Shown here in pieces: positions 50,950-61,064 of a stretch of DNA of 64,000 nucleotides. A program made the translations under genes and the position numbers. The stretch is from positions 1,674,001-1,738,000 of the forward strand of contig NZ_OY787456.1 in NCBI RefSeq assembly GCF_963678875.1, in the 5' to 3' direction. This stretch comes from an uncultured Hyphomonas sp. (lineage in GTDB: Bacteria > Pseudomonadota > Alphaproteobacteria > Caulobacterales > Hyphomonadaceae). Below the pieces are notes generated by a model. The model saw only the letters and a program-made list of their open reading frames with translations, had not been told where the DNA came from and did no database searches. Each line of letters begins with the position of its first letter. Position 1 is the first letter of the stretch.

Positions 50950-52140
50950 ATGGGCAAGGCAAAGTTTGAGCGTAACAAGCCGCACGTGAACATCGGCACG
51001 ATTGGCCACGTTGACCACGGCAAGACGACGCTGACGGCAGCGATCACGATGGTTCTGGCGGAAGCCGGCGGCGGTGAGAAGCGCTCGTATGAAGACATCG
51101 ACTCGGCGCCGGAAGAGAAGGCCCGCGGCATCACGATCAACACGGCGCACGTGGAATACGAGACGGAAAACCGTCACTACGCCCACGTCGACTGCCCCGG
51201 ACACGCTGACTATGTGAAGAACATGATCACCGGTGCGGCCCAGATGGACGGCGCGATCCTGGTTGTGAACGCCGCTGATGGCCCGATGCCGCAGACCCGC
51301 GAGCACATCCTGCTTGCCCGCCAGGTTGGCGTGCCGGCGCTGGTCGTGTTCCTGAACAAGGTTGACCAGGTCGACGACGAAGAGCTGCTCGAGCTCGTCG
51401 AGATGGAAGTGCGCGAACTGCTGTCGTCCTACGAATTCCCGGGCGACGACATTCCGATCGTCAAGGGCTCCGCTCTGGCAGCCGTTGAAGGCCGCGACGA
51501 CAATATCGGCAAGGAGAAGATCCTCGAGCTGATGGCGGCTGTCGACGAATACATCCCGACGCCTGAGCGTCCGCTGGACAAGCCGTTCCTGATGCCGGTC
51601 GAAGACGTGTTCTCGATCTCCGGCCGTGGTACGGTTGTGACCGGCCGTGTCGAGCAGGGCATCATCAAGGTTGGTGAGGAAATCGAGATCGTCGGTATCC
51701 GTCCGACGGTGAAGACGACCTGTACCGGCGTTGAAATGTTCCGCAAGCTGCTCGACCAGGGCCAGGCTGGCGACAACATCGGCGCCCTGCTGCGCGGTGT
51801 GGACCGTGAAGGCGTTGAGCGTGGCCAGGTTCTGGCCAAGCCGGGCTCGATCACGCCGCACGCCAAGTTCGAAGCCGAGGCCTACATCCTGACCAAGGAA
51901 GAAGGCGGCCGTCACACGCCGTTCTTCACGAACTACCGTCCGCAGTTCTACTTCCGTACGACGGACGTGACGGGCATCGTGACGCTTCCGGCTGACAAGG
52001 AAATGGTCCTGCCGGGCGACAACGTGAAGATGGACGTCGAGCTGATCACCCCGATCGCCATGGACCAGGGCCTGCGCTTCGCGATCCGCGAAGGTGGCCG
52101 CACGGTCGGCGCCGGCGTCGTCTCGGCCATCAAAGACTAA
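50950..52140 (+). CDS. tuf: Elongation factor Tu
   Basis: A 396-residue EF-Tu. The GTPase motifs are GHVDHGKTT, DCPGHADY and NKVD, followed by domains 2 and 3 with the typical PHAKFEAEAYILTKEEGGRHTPFF and RTVGAGVVSAI. AAGGAGAGG precedes the ATG. The gene has its own promoter and terminator and stands alone, away from the rpsL-fusA or secE-nusG context, so another copy elsewhere is possible. Confidence 0.98.
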   Translation: MGKAKFERNKPHVNIGTIGHVDHGKTTLTAAITMVLAEAGGGEKRSYEDIDSAPEEKARGITINTAHVEYETENRHYAHVDCPGHADYVKNMITGAAQMDGAILVVNAADGPMPQTREHILLARQVGVPALVVFLNKVDQVDDEELLELVEMEVRELLSSYEFPGDDIPIVKGSALAAVEGRDDNIGKEKILELMAAVDEYIPTPERPLDKPFLMPVEDVFSISGRGTVVTGRVEQGIIKVGEEIEIVGIRPTVKTTCTGVEMFRKLLDQGQAGDNIGALLRGVDREGVERGQVLAKPGSITPHAKFEAEAYILTKEEGGRHTPFFTNYRPQFYFRTTDVTGIVTLPADKEMVLPGDNVKMDVELITPIAMDQGLRFAIREGGRTVGAGVVSAIKD

Positions 52141-52169
52141 GTCTTTAAGGTCAACGCCTCACAGAATCG

Positions 52170-52199
52170 AAAAGGCCGCCCTATCCGGGCGGCCTTTTT
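52170..52199 (+). terminator. Rho-independent terminator of tuf
   Basis: A 12-bp stem AAAAGGCCGCCC/GGGCGGCCTTTT with a 5-base loop and trailing TTTTTG, ending the tuf transcript 30 bases after its stop. Confidence 0.92.
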
Positions 52200-52255
52200 G
52201 TTTGCGCTGATTTCTCTCCGTGGTAGCGAAGTGTTTTTACCAGAGGGTAGTCTCC

Positions 52256-52822
52256 ATGAAACGGGTAGTAAGCGCGTTCGTAATAGCCGGTACGTTCTGG
52301 GGGCACGCGTTCGCAGACCCGATGGAGGATGCCCTCTACATCGTCGATACAACGGTCAATTCTGAACAGCTTGAAATCGTTTATGCTGGTCTTGGGGACC
52401 TGATGCTCGCCAGTTTAGAGAACGAATTGGCCAAGGAGGGGCTGACGATCACGAAGGATGCCGGAGGTGTGTACGTCAAAATGCTCACGAGCCACATGAC
52501 CGATGCGGTTGTCGAAGCAATGCGTGAACCTCTGGCTGAAGCCTATGTCGTCAATCTTTCTCCGGAAGCTCTCGCGGCGTATCGCGGATTTCTTGAGACA
52601 GAGGCTGGCCAGGAAGTCGCTCGAAATCAGAATACACTGGTAAAGGAAGCGACCAAAATTGGCGAAAACCTCGCGGTGCCTGTTGCAACCATGGCCGTTC
52701 AGGCAACCAAGGAAGACATGAAGCTGGGAAATTGGCCGCAAGACACATTGAGAACGACCCAGAATGAACTGCTCACATTGATGAATTTGCCGCCGATATC
52801 GCCGGCGCCTCCCGAACGGTGA
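52256..52822 (+). CDS. Exported DUF2059-family protein
   Basis: About 188 residues, with a signal peptide (MKRVVSAFVIAGTFWGHAFA) and a helical domain of the DUF2059 type: SPEALAAYRGFLETEAGQEVARNQ. The ATG at 52256 has AGAGGG upstream. Its function is unknown. It sits between tuf and tRNA-Trp, a place usually without a gene in related genomes, so it may be an insertion. Codon use looks less GC-biased than the tuf gene's. Confidence 0.8.
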   Translation: MKRVVSAFVIAGTFWGHAFADPMEDALYIVDTTVNSEQLEIVYAGLGDLMLASLENELAKEGLTITKDAGGVYVKMLTSHMTDAVVEAMREPLAEAYVVNLSPEALAAYRGFLETEAGQEVARNQNTLVKEATKIGENLAVPVATMAVQATKEDMKLGNWPQDTLRTTQNELLTLMNLPPISPAPPER

Positions 52823-52907
52823 TGCCACCAGTCAGCAAACCTCGTCATTGCTGAACCTTCCGGCTTGCGGTGGCGGGGAGTTTGGGGCAAACCCTCACCT
52901 CGCCTGA

Positions 52908-52983
52908 AGGGGTATAGCTCAGTTGGTAGAGCATCGGTCTCCAAAACCGAGGGTCGCGGGTTCGAGTCCTGCTGCCCCTGCCA
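52908..52983 (+). tRNA. tRNA-Trp (CCA)
   Basis: Cloverleaf with encoded CCA: acceptor AGGGGTA/TGCCCCT, D arm GCTC-AGTTGGTA-GAGC, anticodon stem TCGGT/ACCGA around CTCCAAA (anticodon CCA), T arm GCGGGTTCGAGTCCTGC. No secE follows; the next gene is tex after about 190 bases without recognisable features. Confidence 0.97.
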
Positions 52984-53173
52984 GGCAAATTTCCTGAAAT
53001 CCAACGTCGCAGCCGCCTGGTTCCCAGTAAGCGCGCGCACGTCTGCACAATCCACAAAAATTTCGCCCAGGCATCTGCAAGCGTAAACGAGGTGTGAACG
53101 ATTTCCGGTGAATTGATTGGTTCCTGCGCCTCGTGGCGCGTCCGTCAATTCCAGCCAGAAAGGCGATCGTTTC

Positions 53174-55465
53174 ATGCCTGCAAAATCCCGCCCCTCCGCC
53201 GCCCCCTCGATTGCGAAACTGATCGCTACCGAACTTGGCATAACCGAGCGCCAGGTTGAGACTGTCATCGAGTTGCTGGGCGAAGGCGCGACGGTGCCGT
53301 TTATCGCCCGCTACCGGAAGGAGCGCACGGGCGGGCTGGACGACACGCAGCTGCGGACTCTGGCAGAGCGGCTGGATTACCTCACCGAACTTGCGAAGCG
53401 CCGGGACACGATCCTCGAGGCCATCCGCCAGCAGGACAAGCTGACACCGGATCTGGAGCGCGAAATCATGGCGGCCACGACGAAAGTGGCGCTGGAGGAC
53501 CTGTACGCGCCGTACAAGCAGAAGCGCCGTACCAAGGCGACCATCGCCAAAGAAGCGGGTCTGGAGCCGCTCGCCGAGCGCATCCTCGCCAATCCGGCGG
53601 TTGTCCTGGAAGCGGAAGCCAAAAGCTTCGTGTCGAAGAAGAAGGGCGTCGAGACGGCGGATGCGGCCCTCAGCGGCGCGCGTGAGATCATTGTCGAGAA
53701 GATCGCGGAAACGCCGCGCCTCTCCGCCAAGATCCGTGAGACGGTCTGGAAGCAGGGCAAGCTCGGCTCCTCGCTGGTCAAAGGCAAGGAAGCCGAAGGC
53801 GCGAAGTTCGCCGACTATTTCGACTTCGATGAGCCGTTCGAGAAGATGCCGTCGCACCGGGCGCTGGCCATGCTGCGCGGACAGAAGGAAGGCATCCTCC
53901 GGATCAAGGTAGATGTGCCGCACACTGACACGCGCCATCACCCGGCGGTGCGGGAAATCTGTTCGGAATTCGGCTTTGCGAAAAAAGGCCGCGCCGCAGA
54001 TGAGTGGTTGATGGACACGGCCGAAGCTGCCTGGAAGGGCAAGCTGGAGCCGTCCAGCTCTCGTGAATCGATCAACCGGCTCAAGGATTCTGCGGACAGT
54101 GAAGCCATCCGGGTCTTCTCCCGCAACATGAAGGACCTGCTGATGGCAGCGCCAGCCGGGCACAAGACCGTCATGGGGATCGATCCGGGTATCCGTACGG
54201 GCTGCAAAGTGGCTGTAGTGGATTCGACCGGCAAGCTGATCGATACGGCGACAATCTATCCGCACGAGCCGAAGAAAGACTGGACGGGCGCCCTGACGAC
54301 ACTCGCCAAGCTCTGCAAGAAACACAAGGTGGAACTCGTCAGTGTCGGGAACGGTACGGCGGGCCGCGAAACGGACAAGCTGGTGGCGGACCTTTCAGAC
54401 CGGATGCCGGACCTCGGCCTGACACGCCTGATGGTGTCGGAGGCTGGTGCGTCTGTCTATTCCGCATCCGAACTGGCAGCGAAAGAGTTCCCGAACCTGG
54501 ATGTCAGCATCCGCGGCGCGGTCTCAATCGCGCGGCGCTTGCAGGACCCGCTGGCGGAACTGGTGAAGATCGAACCGAAAGCTATCGGTGTTGGCCAGTA
54601 CCAGCATGATGTGGATCAGGGCCAGCTGGCGAAGTCCCTTGATGGCGTGGTTGAGGACTGCGTGAATGCGGTCGGTGTGGATGTGAACACGGCATCGGCG
54701 TCTCTGCTGTCACGTGTCGCTGGTCTGAATGCGACCATCGCGGCGAACATCGTTGCCTATCGCGACCAGAATGGCCCCTTCAAATCGCGCAGTGAACTGA
54801 AGAAAGTGCCGCGCCTCGGGGCGAAAGCGTTCGAGCAGGCAGCGGGCTTCCTGCGCATCATGGATGGCAAGAACCCGCTGGATGCTTCAGCGGTCCACCC
54901 GGAAGCCTATCCGGTGGTGGAGCGCATCGCGAAGAAAACCGGCCGTAAAGTGGCAGCGCTGATCGGCGACAAAGCTTTCCTGTCGAAGCTGAAAGCGGAA
55001 GACTTTTCCGATGATACGTTCGGTGTGCCGACCGTGAAGGACATCCTGAGCGAGCTGGAAAAGCCGGGCCGCGACCCGCGACCGGAATTCAAGACGGCGA
55101 CCTTCAAGGACGGCGTCGACACGATGTCTGACCTGAAGCCGGGCATGCGGCTGGAAGGTGTCGTCACCAATGTGACGGCATTCGGCGCGTTCGTGGACAT
55201 CGGCGTGCATCAGGATGGCCTCGTTCATATTTCCGAACTGGCCGACACGTTCGTGAAGGACCCGCACAGCGTCGTGAAGACGGGGCAGGTCGTGAATGTC
55301 GTGGTTCTGGAAGTGGATGCGGCGCGCAAGCGGATTGGCCTCAGCATGAAGCGGCAAGGCGGTAGCATGCGTGCTGCGGCGCCTCGTCAGGGCAAGGCGC
55401 CGGCCAATACGCCTGAACGGAAACCTTCGGACAGCCCGTTCAGCGTCCTTTCCCAACTTCGCTGA
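53174..55465 (+). CDS. tex: Transcription accessory protein Tex (S1 RNA-binding)
   Basis: About 763 residues with the Tex layout: N-terminal helical region (VPFIARYRKERTGGLDD at about 40), a YqgF/RNase H-like domain (VMGIDPGIRTGCKVAVVD), helix-hairpin-helix repeats (VDVNTASASLLSRVAGL, LKKVPRLGAKAFEQAAGFLRI) and a C-terminal S1 domain (GVVTNVTAFGAFVDIGVHQDGLVHISE). Tex binds nucleic acid and affects transcription and stress survival. The ATG at 53174 is preferred to an upstream frame start. Confidence 0.96.
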   Translation: MPAKSRPSAAPSIAKLIATELGITERQVETVIELLGEGATVPFIARYRKERTGGLDDTQLRTLAERLDYLTELAKRRDTILEAIRQQDKLTPDLEREIMAATTKVALEDLYAPYKQKRRTKATIAKEAGLEPLAERILANPAVVLEAEAKSFVSKKKGVETADAALSGAREIIVEKIAETPRLSAKIRETVWKQGKLGSSLVKGKEAEGAKFADYFDFDEPFEKMPSHRALAMLRGQKEGILRIKVDVPHTDTRHHPAVREICSEFGFAKKGRAADEWLMDTAEAAWKGKLEPSSSRESINRLKDSADSEAIRVFSRNMKDLLMAAPAGHKTVMGIDPGIRTGCKVAVVDSTGKLIDTATIYPHEPKKDWTGALTTLAKLCKKHKVELVSVGNGTAGRETDKLVADLSDRMPDLGLTRLMVSEAGASVYSASELAAKEFPNLDVSIRGAVSIARRLQDPLAELVKIEPKAIGVGQYQHDVDQGQLAKSLDGVVEDCVNAVGVDVNTASASLLSRVAGLNATIAANIVAYRDQNGPFKSRSELKKVPRLGAKAFEQAAGFLRIMDGKNPLDASAVHPEAYPVVERIAKKTGRKVAALIGDKAFLSKLKAEDFSDDTFGVPTVKDILSELEKPGRDPRPEFKTATFKDGVDTMSDLKPGMRLEGVVTNVTAFGAFVDIGVHQDGLVHISELADTFVKDPHSVVKTGQVVNVVVLEVDAARKRIGLSMKRQGGSMRAAAPRQGKAPANTPERKPSDSPFSVLSQLR

Positions 55466-55503
55466 GTCTGGACGGCGCGCGGGCAATGTAGCCTAATGCG
55501 ACC

Positions 55504-57120
55504 ATGAGCGACGCGGCTGACCTGGAAGGCGAGTACGACCACATTATCGTGGGCGCAGGCTCTGCCGGCTGCGTCGTGGCCAACCGCCTCTCGGCATCCG
55601 GCAAACGGCGCGTGTTGCTGCTGGAAGCGGGCGGACGGGACAACTGGATCTGGTTCCACATTCCGGTGGGCTATCTCTTCGCCATCGGAAACCCGCGTTC
55701 GGACTGGATGTTCGAGACGGTGGCGGAGCCGGGCCTGAACGGCCGCAAGCTGAACTATCCGCGCGGCAAGGTGCTGGGCGGATCGTCCGCCATCAATGCC
55801 ATGATCTCCATGCGCGGGCAGGCGGCGGATTACGATCATTGGAAAAGCCTCGGCCTGCCGGGCTGGGGATGGGACGATGTGCTGCCCGTCTTCCGCCGGA
55901 TTGAAGATCATTTCCTGGGTGACAGCGATGTGCATGGCGCGGGCGGAGAGTGGCGCGTTGAAGCGCCGCGCGTACGTTGGGATATTCTTGATGCCGTGCG
56001 GGATGCTGCGCAGGAGATGGGGGTCGCGCCGGTCGAAGACTTCAACACTGGCGACAATGAAGGCTCCTCCTACTTCCATGTAAACCAGAAGGGCGGTGTT
56101 CGCTGGTCGGCGGCGCGGGGATTCCTGAAGCCAGCACTGGTGCGCCAAAATCTGCGTATTGAGACAGGATGCCTGACTGACAGGCTGGTTCTGGAAGACG
56201 GCCGCGCGGTGGCTGTCGACTATTTGCAGGGCGGCCAGCGGCGGCGCGCGCGGTGCCGGGGTGAGATTATTCTCTGTGCGGGTGCGATCGGGTCTGTGCA
56301 GGTATTGCAGCGTTCCGGTATCGGACCGGGAGGGGTGCTGAAGGATGCTGGGGTGGAGGTCCAGGTGGAACGGCAGGGCGTCGGCCGGAACCTGCAGGAC
56401 CATTTGCAGCAAAGGGCAATCTATAAGGTCATCGGCACACGGACGCTGAACGAAACATATCACAATCTGTTCCGGCGCGGCCTGATGGGGCTCGACTATG
56501 CCGTGCGGTGCCGAGGGCCGTTGACCATGGCGCCGTCGCAACTGGGCATCTTCACGCGGTCGGATGCGACGCAGGACCGGGCGAACATAGAATTCCATGT
56601 CCAGCCGCTTTCGCTCGACAAGTTTGGTGACCCTCTGCACCGGTTTCCGGCGATTACGGTCAGCGCCTGCAACCTTCGGCCAACGTCGCGGGGAGAGGTT
56701 CGTATTCCTTCAGCGGATCCTGCTGCAAATCCGGTGATCGCGCCGAACTATCTGTCGACGGTAGAAGACCGACAAGTGGCGGCCGACGCCATTCGGGTGA
56801 CGCGGAAGCTGATGCACCAACCGGCGATGGCGCCGTACGCGCCGGAAGAGTTCCTGCCCGGGGCTTCCGTCGGCGATGACGATGCCGCGCTGGCTGAGGC
56901 TGCCGGAGATATCGGAACGACAATCTTCCATCCCGTCGGAACGGCGAAGATGGGACGTCCGGACGATCCTATGGCCGTGGTGGACAAGGATTTGCGGGTG
57001 ATTGGGGTGGCGGGCCTGCGTGTGATCGACGCGTCCGTCATGCCGTCGATCACGTCGGGAAACACGAATACGCCGACAATCATGATTGCAGACAAGGTTT
57101 CCCGGGAGATGATGGCATGA
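55504..57120 (+). CDS. GMC family FAD oxidoreductase (choline dehydrogenase-like)
   Basis: A 538-residue GMC oxidoreductase. The FAD motif is HIIVGAGSAGCVVANRLS, the second GMC signature is YPRGKVLGGSSAINAM, and the active-site His/Asn pair appears in IFHPVGTAKMG and SGNTNTPTIM. The substrate (an alcohol) is unknown. It overlaps the next GH13 gene by 4 bases (ATGA), which is an unusual partnership and suggests a sugar alcohol or aldose substrate. Confidence 0.93.
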   Translation: MSDAADLEGEYDHIIVGAGSAGCVVANRLSASGKRRVLLLEAGGRDNWIWFHIPVGYLFAIGNPRSDWMFETVAEPGLNGRKLNYPRGKVLGGSSAINAMISMRGQAADYDHWKSLGLPGWGWDDVLPVFRRIEDHFLGDSDVHGAGGEWRVEAPRVRWDILDAVRDAAQEMGVAPVEDFNTGDNEGSSYFHVNQKGGVRWSAARGFLKPALVRQNLRIETGCLTDRLVLEDGRAVAVDYLQGGQRRRARCRGEIILCAGAIGSVQVLQRSGIGPGGVLKDAGVEVQVERQGVGRNLQDHLQQRAIYKVIGTRTLNETYHNLFRRGLMGLDYAVRCRGPLTMAPSQLGIFTRSDATQDRANIEFHVQPLSLDKFGDPLHRFPAITVSACNLRPTSRGEVRIPSADPAANPVIAPNYLSTVEDRQVAADAIRVTRKLMHQPAMAPYAPEEFLPGASVGDDDAALAEAAGDIGTTIFHPVGTAKMGRPDDPMAVVDKDLRVIGVAGLRVIDASVMPSITSGNTNTPTIMIADKVSREMMA

Positions 57121-58721
57121 GCCAGTCGGAACAACCATGGTGGCGGGGCGCCGTCCTGTACCAGATTTATCCACGCTCGTATCTCGACACGAACGGCGAT
57201 GGCATTGGGGATTTGTCGGGGATCACACGGAAGCTGGATTATATCGCCTCGCTCGGGGTGGACGGGATCTGGATCTCGCCTTTCTTTGCGTCACCAATGA
57301 AGGATTTCGGCTACGATGTATCGGACTATTGTGCGGTCGACCCGGTTTTCGGAACGCTGGAAGATTTTGACCAGCTACTGGACCGGGCCCATGGGTATGG
57401 GCTGAAAGTCATCATCGACCAGGTCTATGCCCACACATCAGATGCGCACGCGTGGTTCGAAGAGTCCCGGCAGAGCCGGGATAATCCGAGGGCGGACTGG
57501 TATGTGTGGCAGGATCCCAAGGCCGACGGTACGCCGCCCAATAACTGGCAGGCCGTGTTCGGCGGCGCAGCGTGGACATGGGACGCACGGCGCCAGCAAT
57601 ACTTCATGCACAATTTCCTGCCCGAACAGCCTCAGCTGAATGTTCACAATCCAGAAGTGCAAGACGCCTTGCTGGCAACGGCCCGTTTCTGGCTGGACCG
57701 GGGCGTCGATGGTTTCCGGCTGGATGCAATCAATTTCGCCATGCATGACCGCGCTTTCCGGGACAATCCGCCGTGGGATCCCGCAGGCCGCACGATTACC
57801 CGCCCGTTTGACCTGCAGCGGCGCGTTTACAACCAGTCCCAGCCCGAAGTGCCGGAATTCCTTGAACGGGTCCGCAGGCTGACGGATGAATACGGCGACC
57901 GGTACACGGTTGCCGAAGTGGCCAGTGATGATCCTTTGCCCACCATGCGGGCCTATACCAAAGGTGACGAGCGGCTGACGGCGGCCTACAGCTTCGATTT
58001 CCTGTATGCGTCCACACTGACTGCCGGACGTGTCCGCAGATCGCAGGGGAATTGGATCGGGCCGCTGGAAGAAGGCTGGCCCTCGTGGGAGTTTTCAAAC
58101 CACGATGCGCCGCGCTGTGTCAGCCGCTGGTATGATGGGCCGGATCGCCCCCGCTTTGCCAAGCTCATGAATGCGCTACTCCTGTGCCTCAGAGGCAATC
58201 CGATTCTTTATCAGGGAGAAGAGCTCGGACTTACGCAGGTGGACGTGCCGTTCGAGGCGCTTCAGGATCCGGAAGCCATCGCAAACTGGCCGCGGACTTT
58301 GGGCCGCGATGGGGCACGGACGCCCATGCCCTGGGAGGAGGCTGGGCCGAATGCCGGGTTTTCTTCAGGCAAACCCTGGCTGCCAGTCGGGCCGGATCAT
58401 CCAGGCCTTTCGGTTGGTGTGCAGGAGCAAGACCTGGACTCGGTCCTGAACTTTACAAGAAAGCTCCTCACGGTCCGCAGGGGAAGTCCGGCGTTGAAAT
58501 GGGGGGAGTTGAGCTTTCTGGACGTCCCGGAATCCCTGCTCGCCATGACCCGTACATGCGAGGAGGAATCGCTGACTTGCCTCTTCAACCTCGGCGCCGA
58601 GCCTGTCGAGATACCGGAGCCAGTGAATCTTGGTGGCGCGGTGCTGTCGCAGTCAGAAGGTTTGATTGACCGGGAGGGACGGATCATGCCGCCCTACGCC
58701 TTCGTGATTCTGCGGGACTGA
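57117..58721 (+). CDS. GH13 alpha-glucosidase
   Basis: A 534-residue glycoside hydrolase of family 13 (oligo-1,6- or alpha-1,4-glucosidase type). The (beta/alpha)8 domain starts WRGAVLYQIYPRSYLDTNGDGIGD. The nucleophile is the aspartate in DGFRLDAINF, the acid/base is the glutamate in YTVAEVASDD, and the stabilising aspartate is in FSNHDAPR. No signal peptide, so it acts on imported oligosaccharides in the cytoplasm. It lies upstream of the Entner-Doudoroff operon, to which it supplies glucose. Confidence 0.93.
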   Translation: MSQSEQPWWRGAVLYQIYPRSYLDTNGDGIGDLSGITRKLDYIASLGVDGIWISPFFASPMKDFGYDVSDYCAVDPVFGTLEDFDQLLDRAHGYGLKVIIDQVYAHTSDAHAWFEESRQSRDNPRADWYVWQDPKADGTPPNNWQAVFGGAAWTWDARRQQYFMHNFLPEQPQLNVHNPEVQDALLATARFWLDRGVDGFRLDAINFAMHDRAFRDNPPWDPAGRTITRPFDLQRRVYNQSQPEVPEFLERVRRLTDEYGDRYTVAEVASDDPLPTMRAYTKGDERLTAAYSFDFLYASTLTAGRVRRSQGNWIGPLEEGWPSWEFSNHDAPRCVSRWYDGPDRPRFAKLMNALLLCLRGNPILYQGEELGLTQVDVPFEALQDPEAIANWPRTLGRDGARTPMPWEEAGPNAGFSSGKPWLPVGPDHPGLSVGVQEQDLDSVLNFTRKLLTVRRGSPALKWGELSFLDVPESLLAMTRTCEEESLTCLFNLGAEPVEIPEPVNLGGAVLSQSEGLIDREGRIMPPYAFVILRD

Positions 58722-58879
58722 ATGCCACCTGTGCGGGAGAACGGGTGCAAATTGCCTGAATTGTTGGGCGTTTCCGGGATGATAGGAGATTCCTTCGCTC
58801 CAGAGTTTTTCAGCGCGTCCGGATTGATCTAACAAGAATACCGGAATTCCGTTTGCCAGCCGCTCAAGAGGAGCTCGAC

Positions 58880-60349
58880 ATGGCCAAATTCATACCGGTC
58901 GACCCCTTCGACATCGTCATCTTCGGGGGGACGGGAGATCTTTCCCGCCGCAAGCTCCTGCCGGCGCTCTTTCACAGATGGCTGGATGGCCAGATTCCCA
59001 AGAACAGCGCGATTGTCGGAACAGCCCGGTCGGATCTGGACGACAAGGCCTATCGAGCCATGGCGCGCGAAGCATGCGAGAAAGCGACCGGTGAAAACTG
59101 GGACGACAAGGAATGGACGAAGTTCGAGAAACTGATCCACTACGTCTCCATCGACGCGACCAGTGAAAAGGCAGACTGGCCAGCGCTGAAGTCGAAACTC
59201 ACCATGGATGGCGAGCGTGCATGCGTCTTTTACCTTGCAACGGCGCCCAGCCTATATGTGGACATTTGTAACGCCCTCGGCGGTGAAGACCTCGCGTCGA
59301 GCAACACACGAGTCGTGCTGGAGAAACCGATCGGGACGGACCTCAAGTCTGCCCGGAAAATCAATGACGGCGTGGGCGCTGTCTTCTCGGAACGCCAGGT
59401 TTTCCGCATCGATCACTATCTCGGCAAGGAGACGGTTCAGAACCTGATGGTTCTACGCTTTGGAAACATCCTGTTCGAGCCGCTCTGGTCGCGAAATTAC
59501 ATCGACCATATCCAGATCACGGTCGCGGAAGACCTCGGCCTCGAAGGACGTGCGGATTATTACGACCGTTCGGGCGCGTTGCGGGACATGGTGCAGAACC
59601 ACATGCTGCAGCTGCTTTGCCTCACGGCGATGGAACCACCAAATCAGCTGGAAGATGATGACGTCCGTACAGAGAAGATAAAGGTGCTTAACGCATTGAT
59701 GCCCATTCATGGGGAGGCGGCGAAGAAGCAGACTGTGCGCGGCCAGTACAAGGCCGGCATGAAAGGCGCCGAAGCGGTAAAGGGCTATGCCGACGAGCTC
59801 TCCGGCGAAGAGAAAAGCAATACCGAAACCTTCGTCGCCATCAAGGCTGGCATCGACAATTGGCGCTGGGCAGGGGTTCCGTTTTACCTGCGCACCGGCA
59901 AGCGGATGTCACACCGCCATTCGGACATCGTCATCCAGTTCAAGAAGACGCCGCACTCGCTGTTTGGCGAGGGCAATGACATGGCCAACCGGCTGGTCAT
60001 CCGCCTGCAGCCGGATGAGGGTGTGCGCCTGTTCGTGCAGATCAAGGAGCCTGGCCCCGGCGGCCTGCGCGTGAAATCCATGCCGCTGAACCTGTCTTAC
60101 GCAGAGAGTTTCACGGTCCGGTATCCCGATGCCTATGAGCGCCTGTTGATGGATGTCGTTCGCGGAAATCTGTCGCTCTTCATGCGGAAGGAAGAAGTCG
60201 AAGCTGCCTGGGCATGGGTCGACTCTCTCATCGAGGCGTGGGAGCAGGCAGGCGATGCACCAGAACCCTATCCGGCCGGGAGCGACGGCCCGCTTGCGTC
60301 AGCGATGCTGATGGACCGGGACGACCGGGCGTGGTGGGAAGGGCTCTGA
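58880..60349 (+). CDS. zwf: Glucose-6-phosphate 1-dehydrogenase
   Basis: About 489 residues. The cofactor fingerprint is IFGGTGDLSRRKLLPAL and the substrate-binding signature RIDHYLGKETVQN. It oxidises glucose-6-phosphate to 6-phosphogluconolactone. The ATG at 58880 has AAGAGGAG upstream. A weak -35/-10 pair (TTTTCA at 58807, TAACAA at 58830, 17-base spacing) could be the operon promoter. It starts the zwf-pgl-edd-glk-eda run. Confidence 0.97.
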   Translation: MAKFIPVDPFDIVIFGGTGDLSRRKLLPALFHRWLDGQIPKNSAIVGTARSDLDDKAYRAMAREACEKATGENWDDKEWTKFEKLIHYVSIDATSEKADWPALKSKLTMDGERACVFYLATAPSLYVDICNALGGEDLASSNTRVVLEKPIGTDLKSARKINDGVGAVFSERQVFRIDHYLGKETVQNLMVLRFGNILFEPLWSRNYIDHIQITVAEDLGLEGRADYYDRSGALRDMVQNHMLQLLCLTAMEPPNQLEDDDVRTEKIKVLNALMPIHGEAAKKQTVRGQYKAGMKGAEAVKGYADELSGEEKSNTETFVAIKAGIDNWRWAGVPFYLRTGKRMSHRHSDIVIQFKKTPHSLFGEGNDMANRLVIRLQPDEGVRLFVQIKEPGPGGLRVKSMPLNLSYAESFTVRYPDAYERLLMDVVRGNLSLFMRKEEVEAAWAWVDSLIEAWEQAGDAPEPYPAGSDGPLASAMLMDRDDRAWWEGL

Positions 60350-60353
60350 TCCG

Positions 60354-61064
60354 ATGAAGCATGAGCTCTCCCGCTTCGAGACGCGTGACGCGGCGCTGGA
60401 TTTTGCGGCGAAATTCGTGGCGGGCGGTCTGGAGAGCGCAATCGCCGATCGTGGCCGGGCTGATTTCATGACGTCGGGCGGGTCGACCCCAGGGCCGTTG
60501 TTTGATCGTCTGTCCGGCTGGGACCTGCCGTGGGAATGCGTCGGTGTCGGATTGGTGGATGAGCGCTGGGTGCCGCTGGATCATGACTTTTCGAATGAAT
60601 CGCTCGTCCGCACACGTCTCCTGACGGGGAAAGCCGGGGCTGCGGGGCTGATCCCGATGAAAACGGCTGCAGACCTTCCGCAGGATGCCGTGACGGATCG
60701 GAACGCCGCTTATGAACCGCACTGCGCGCCGGCAGACGTGATCCTTCTCGGGATGGGCGGCGACGGCCACACGGCCAGCTGGTTTCCCCGGTCCAGGGGA
60801 CTGGAAGCTGCGCTCGCCCCGCCGAATGGTGAAACGATTGCGGCGATTGATGCAACCAACTGCCCGGGAGCGGGTTCCAATACACAACGCCTGACATTGA
60901 CCGGGCCGGCGGTCACTTCGGCCCGGATGGCGTTGATGTTGTTGTTCGGCAATGAGAAACTGGACGTTCTGGAGCGCGCCCTCGCGTCGGACCCGCTGGA
61001 CATGCCTGTCCGGCATGCCATCGACAAGCTGGGGCCGCGCCTCACCATCATATGGGCACCCTAG
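60354..61064 (+). CDS. pgl: 6-phosphogluconolactonase (DevB/Pgl)
   Basis: A 236-residue lactonase of the DevB type with SGGSTPGPLFDRLS, a VDERWVP block with acidic residues of the active site, and the GMGGDGHTASWFP signature. It hydrolyses 6-phosphogluconolactone. The start ATG lies five bases after the zwf stop and edd follows with no gap, so translation is coupled. Confidence 0.96.
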   Translation: MKHELSRFETRDAALDFAAKFVAGGLESAIADRGRADFMTSGGSTPGPLFDRLSGWDLPWECVGVGLVDERWVPLDHDFSNESLVRTRLLTGKAGAAGLIPMKTAADLPQDAVTDRNAAYEPHCAPADVILLGMGGDGHTASWFPRSRGLEAALAPPNGETIAAIDATNCPGAGSNTQRLTLTGPAVTSARMALMLLFGNEKLDVLERALASDPLDMPVRHAIDKLGPRLTIIWAP

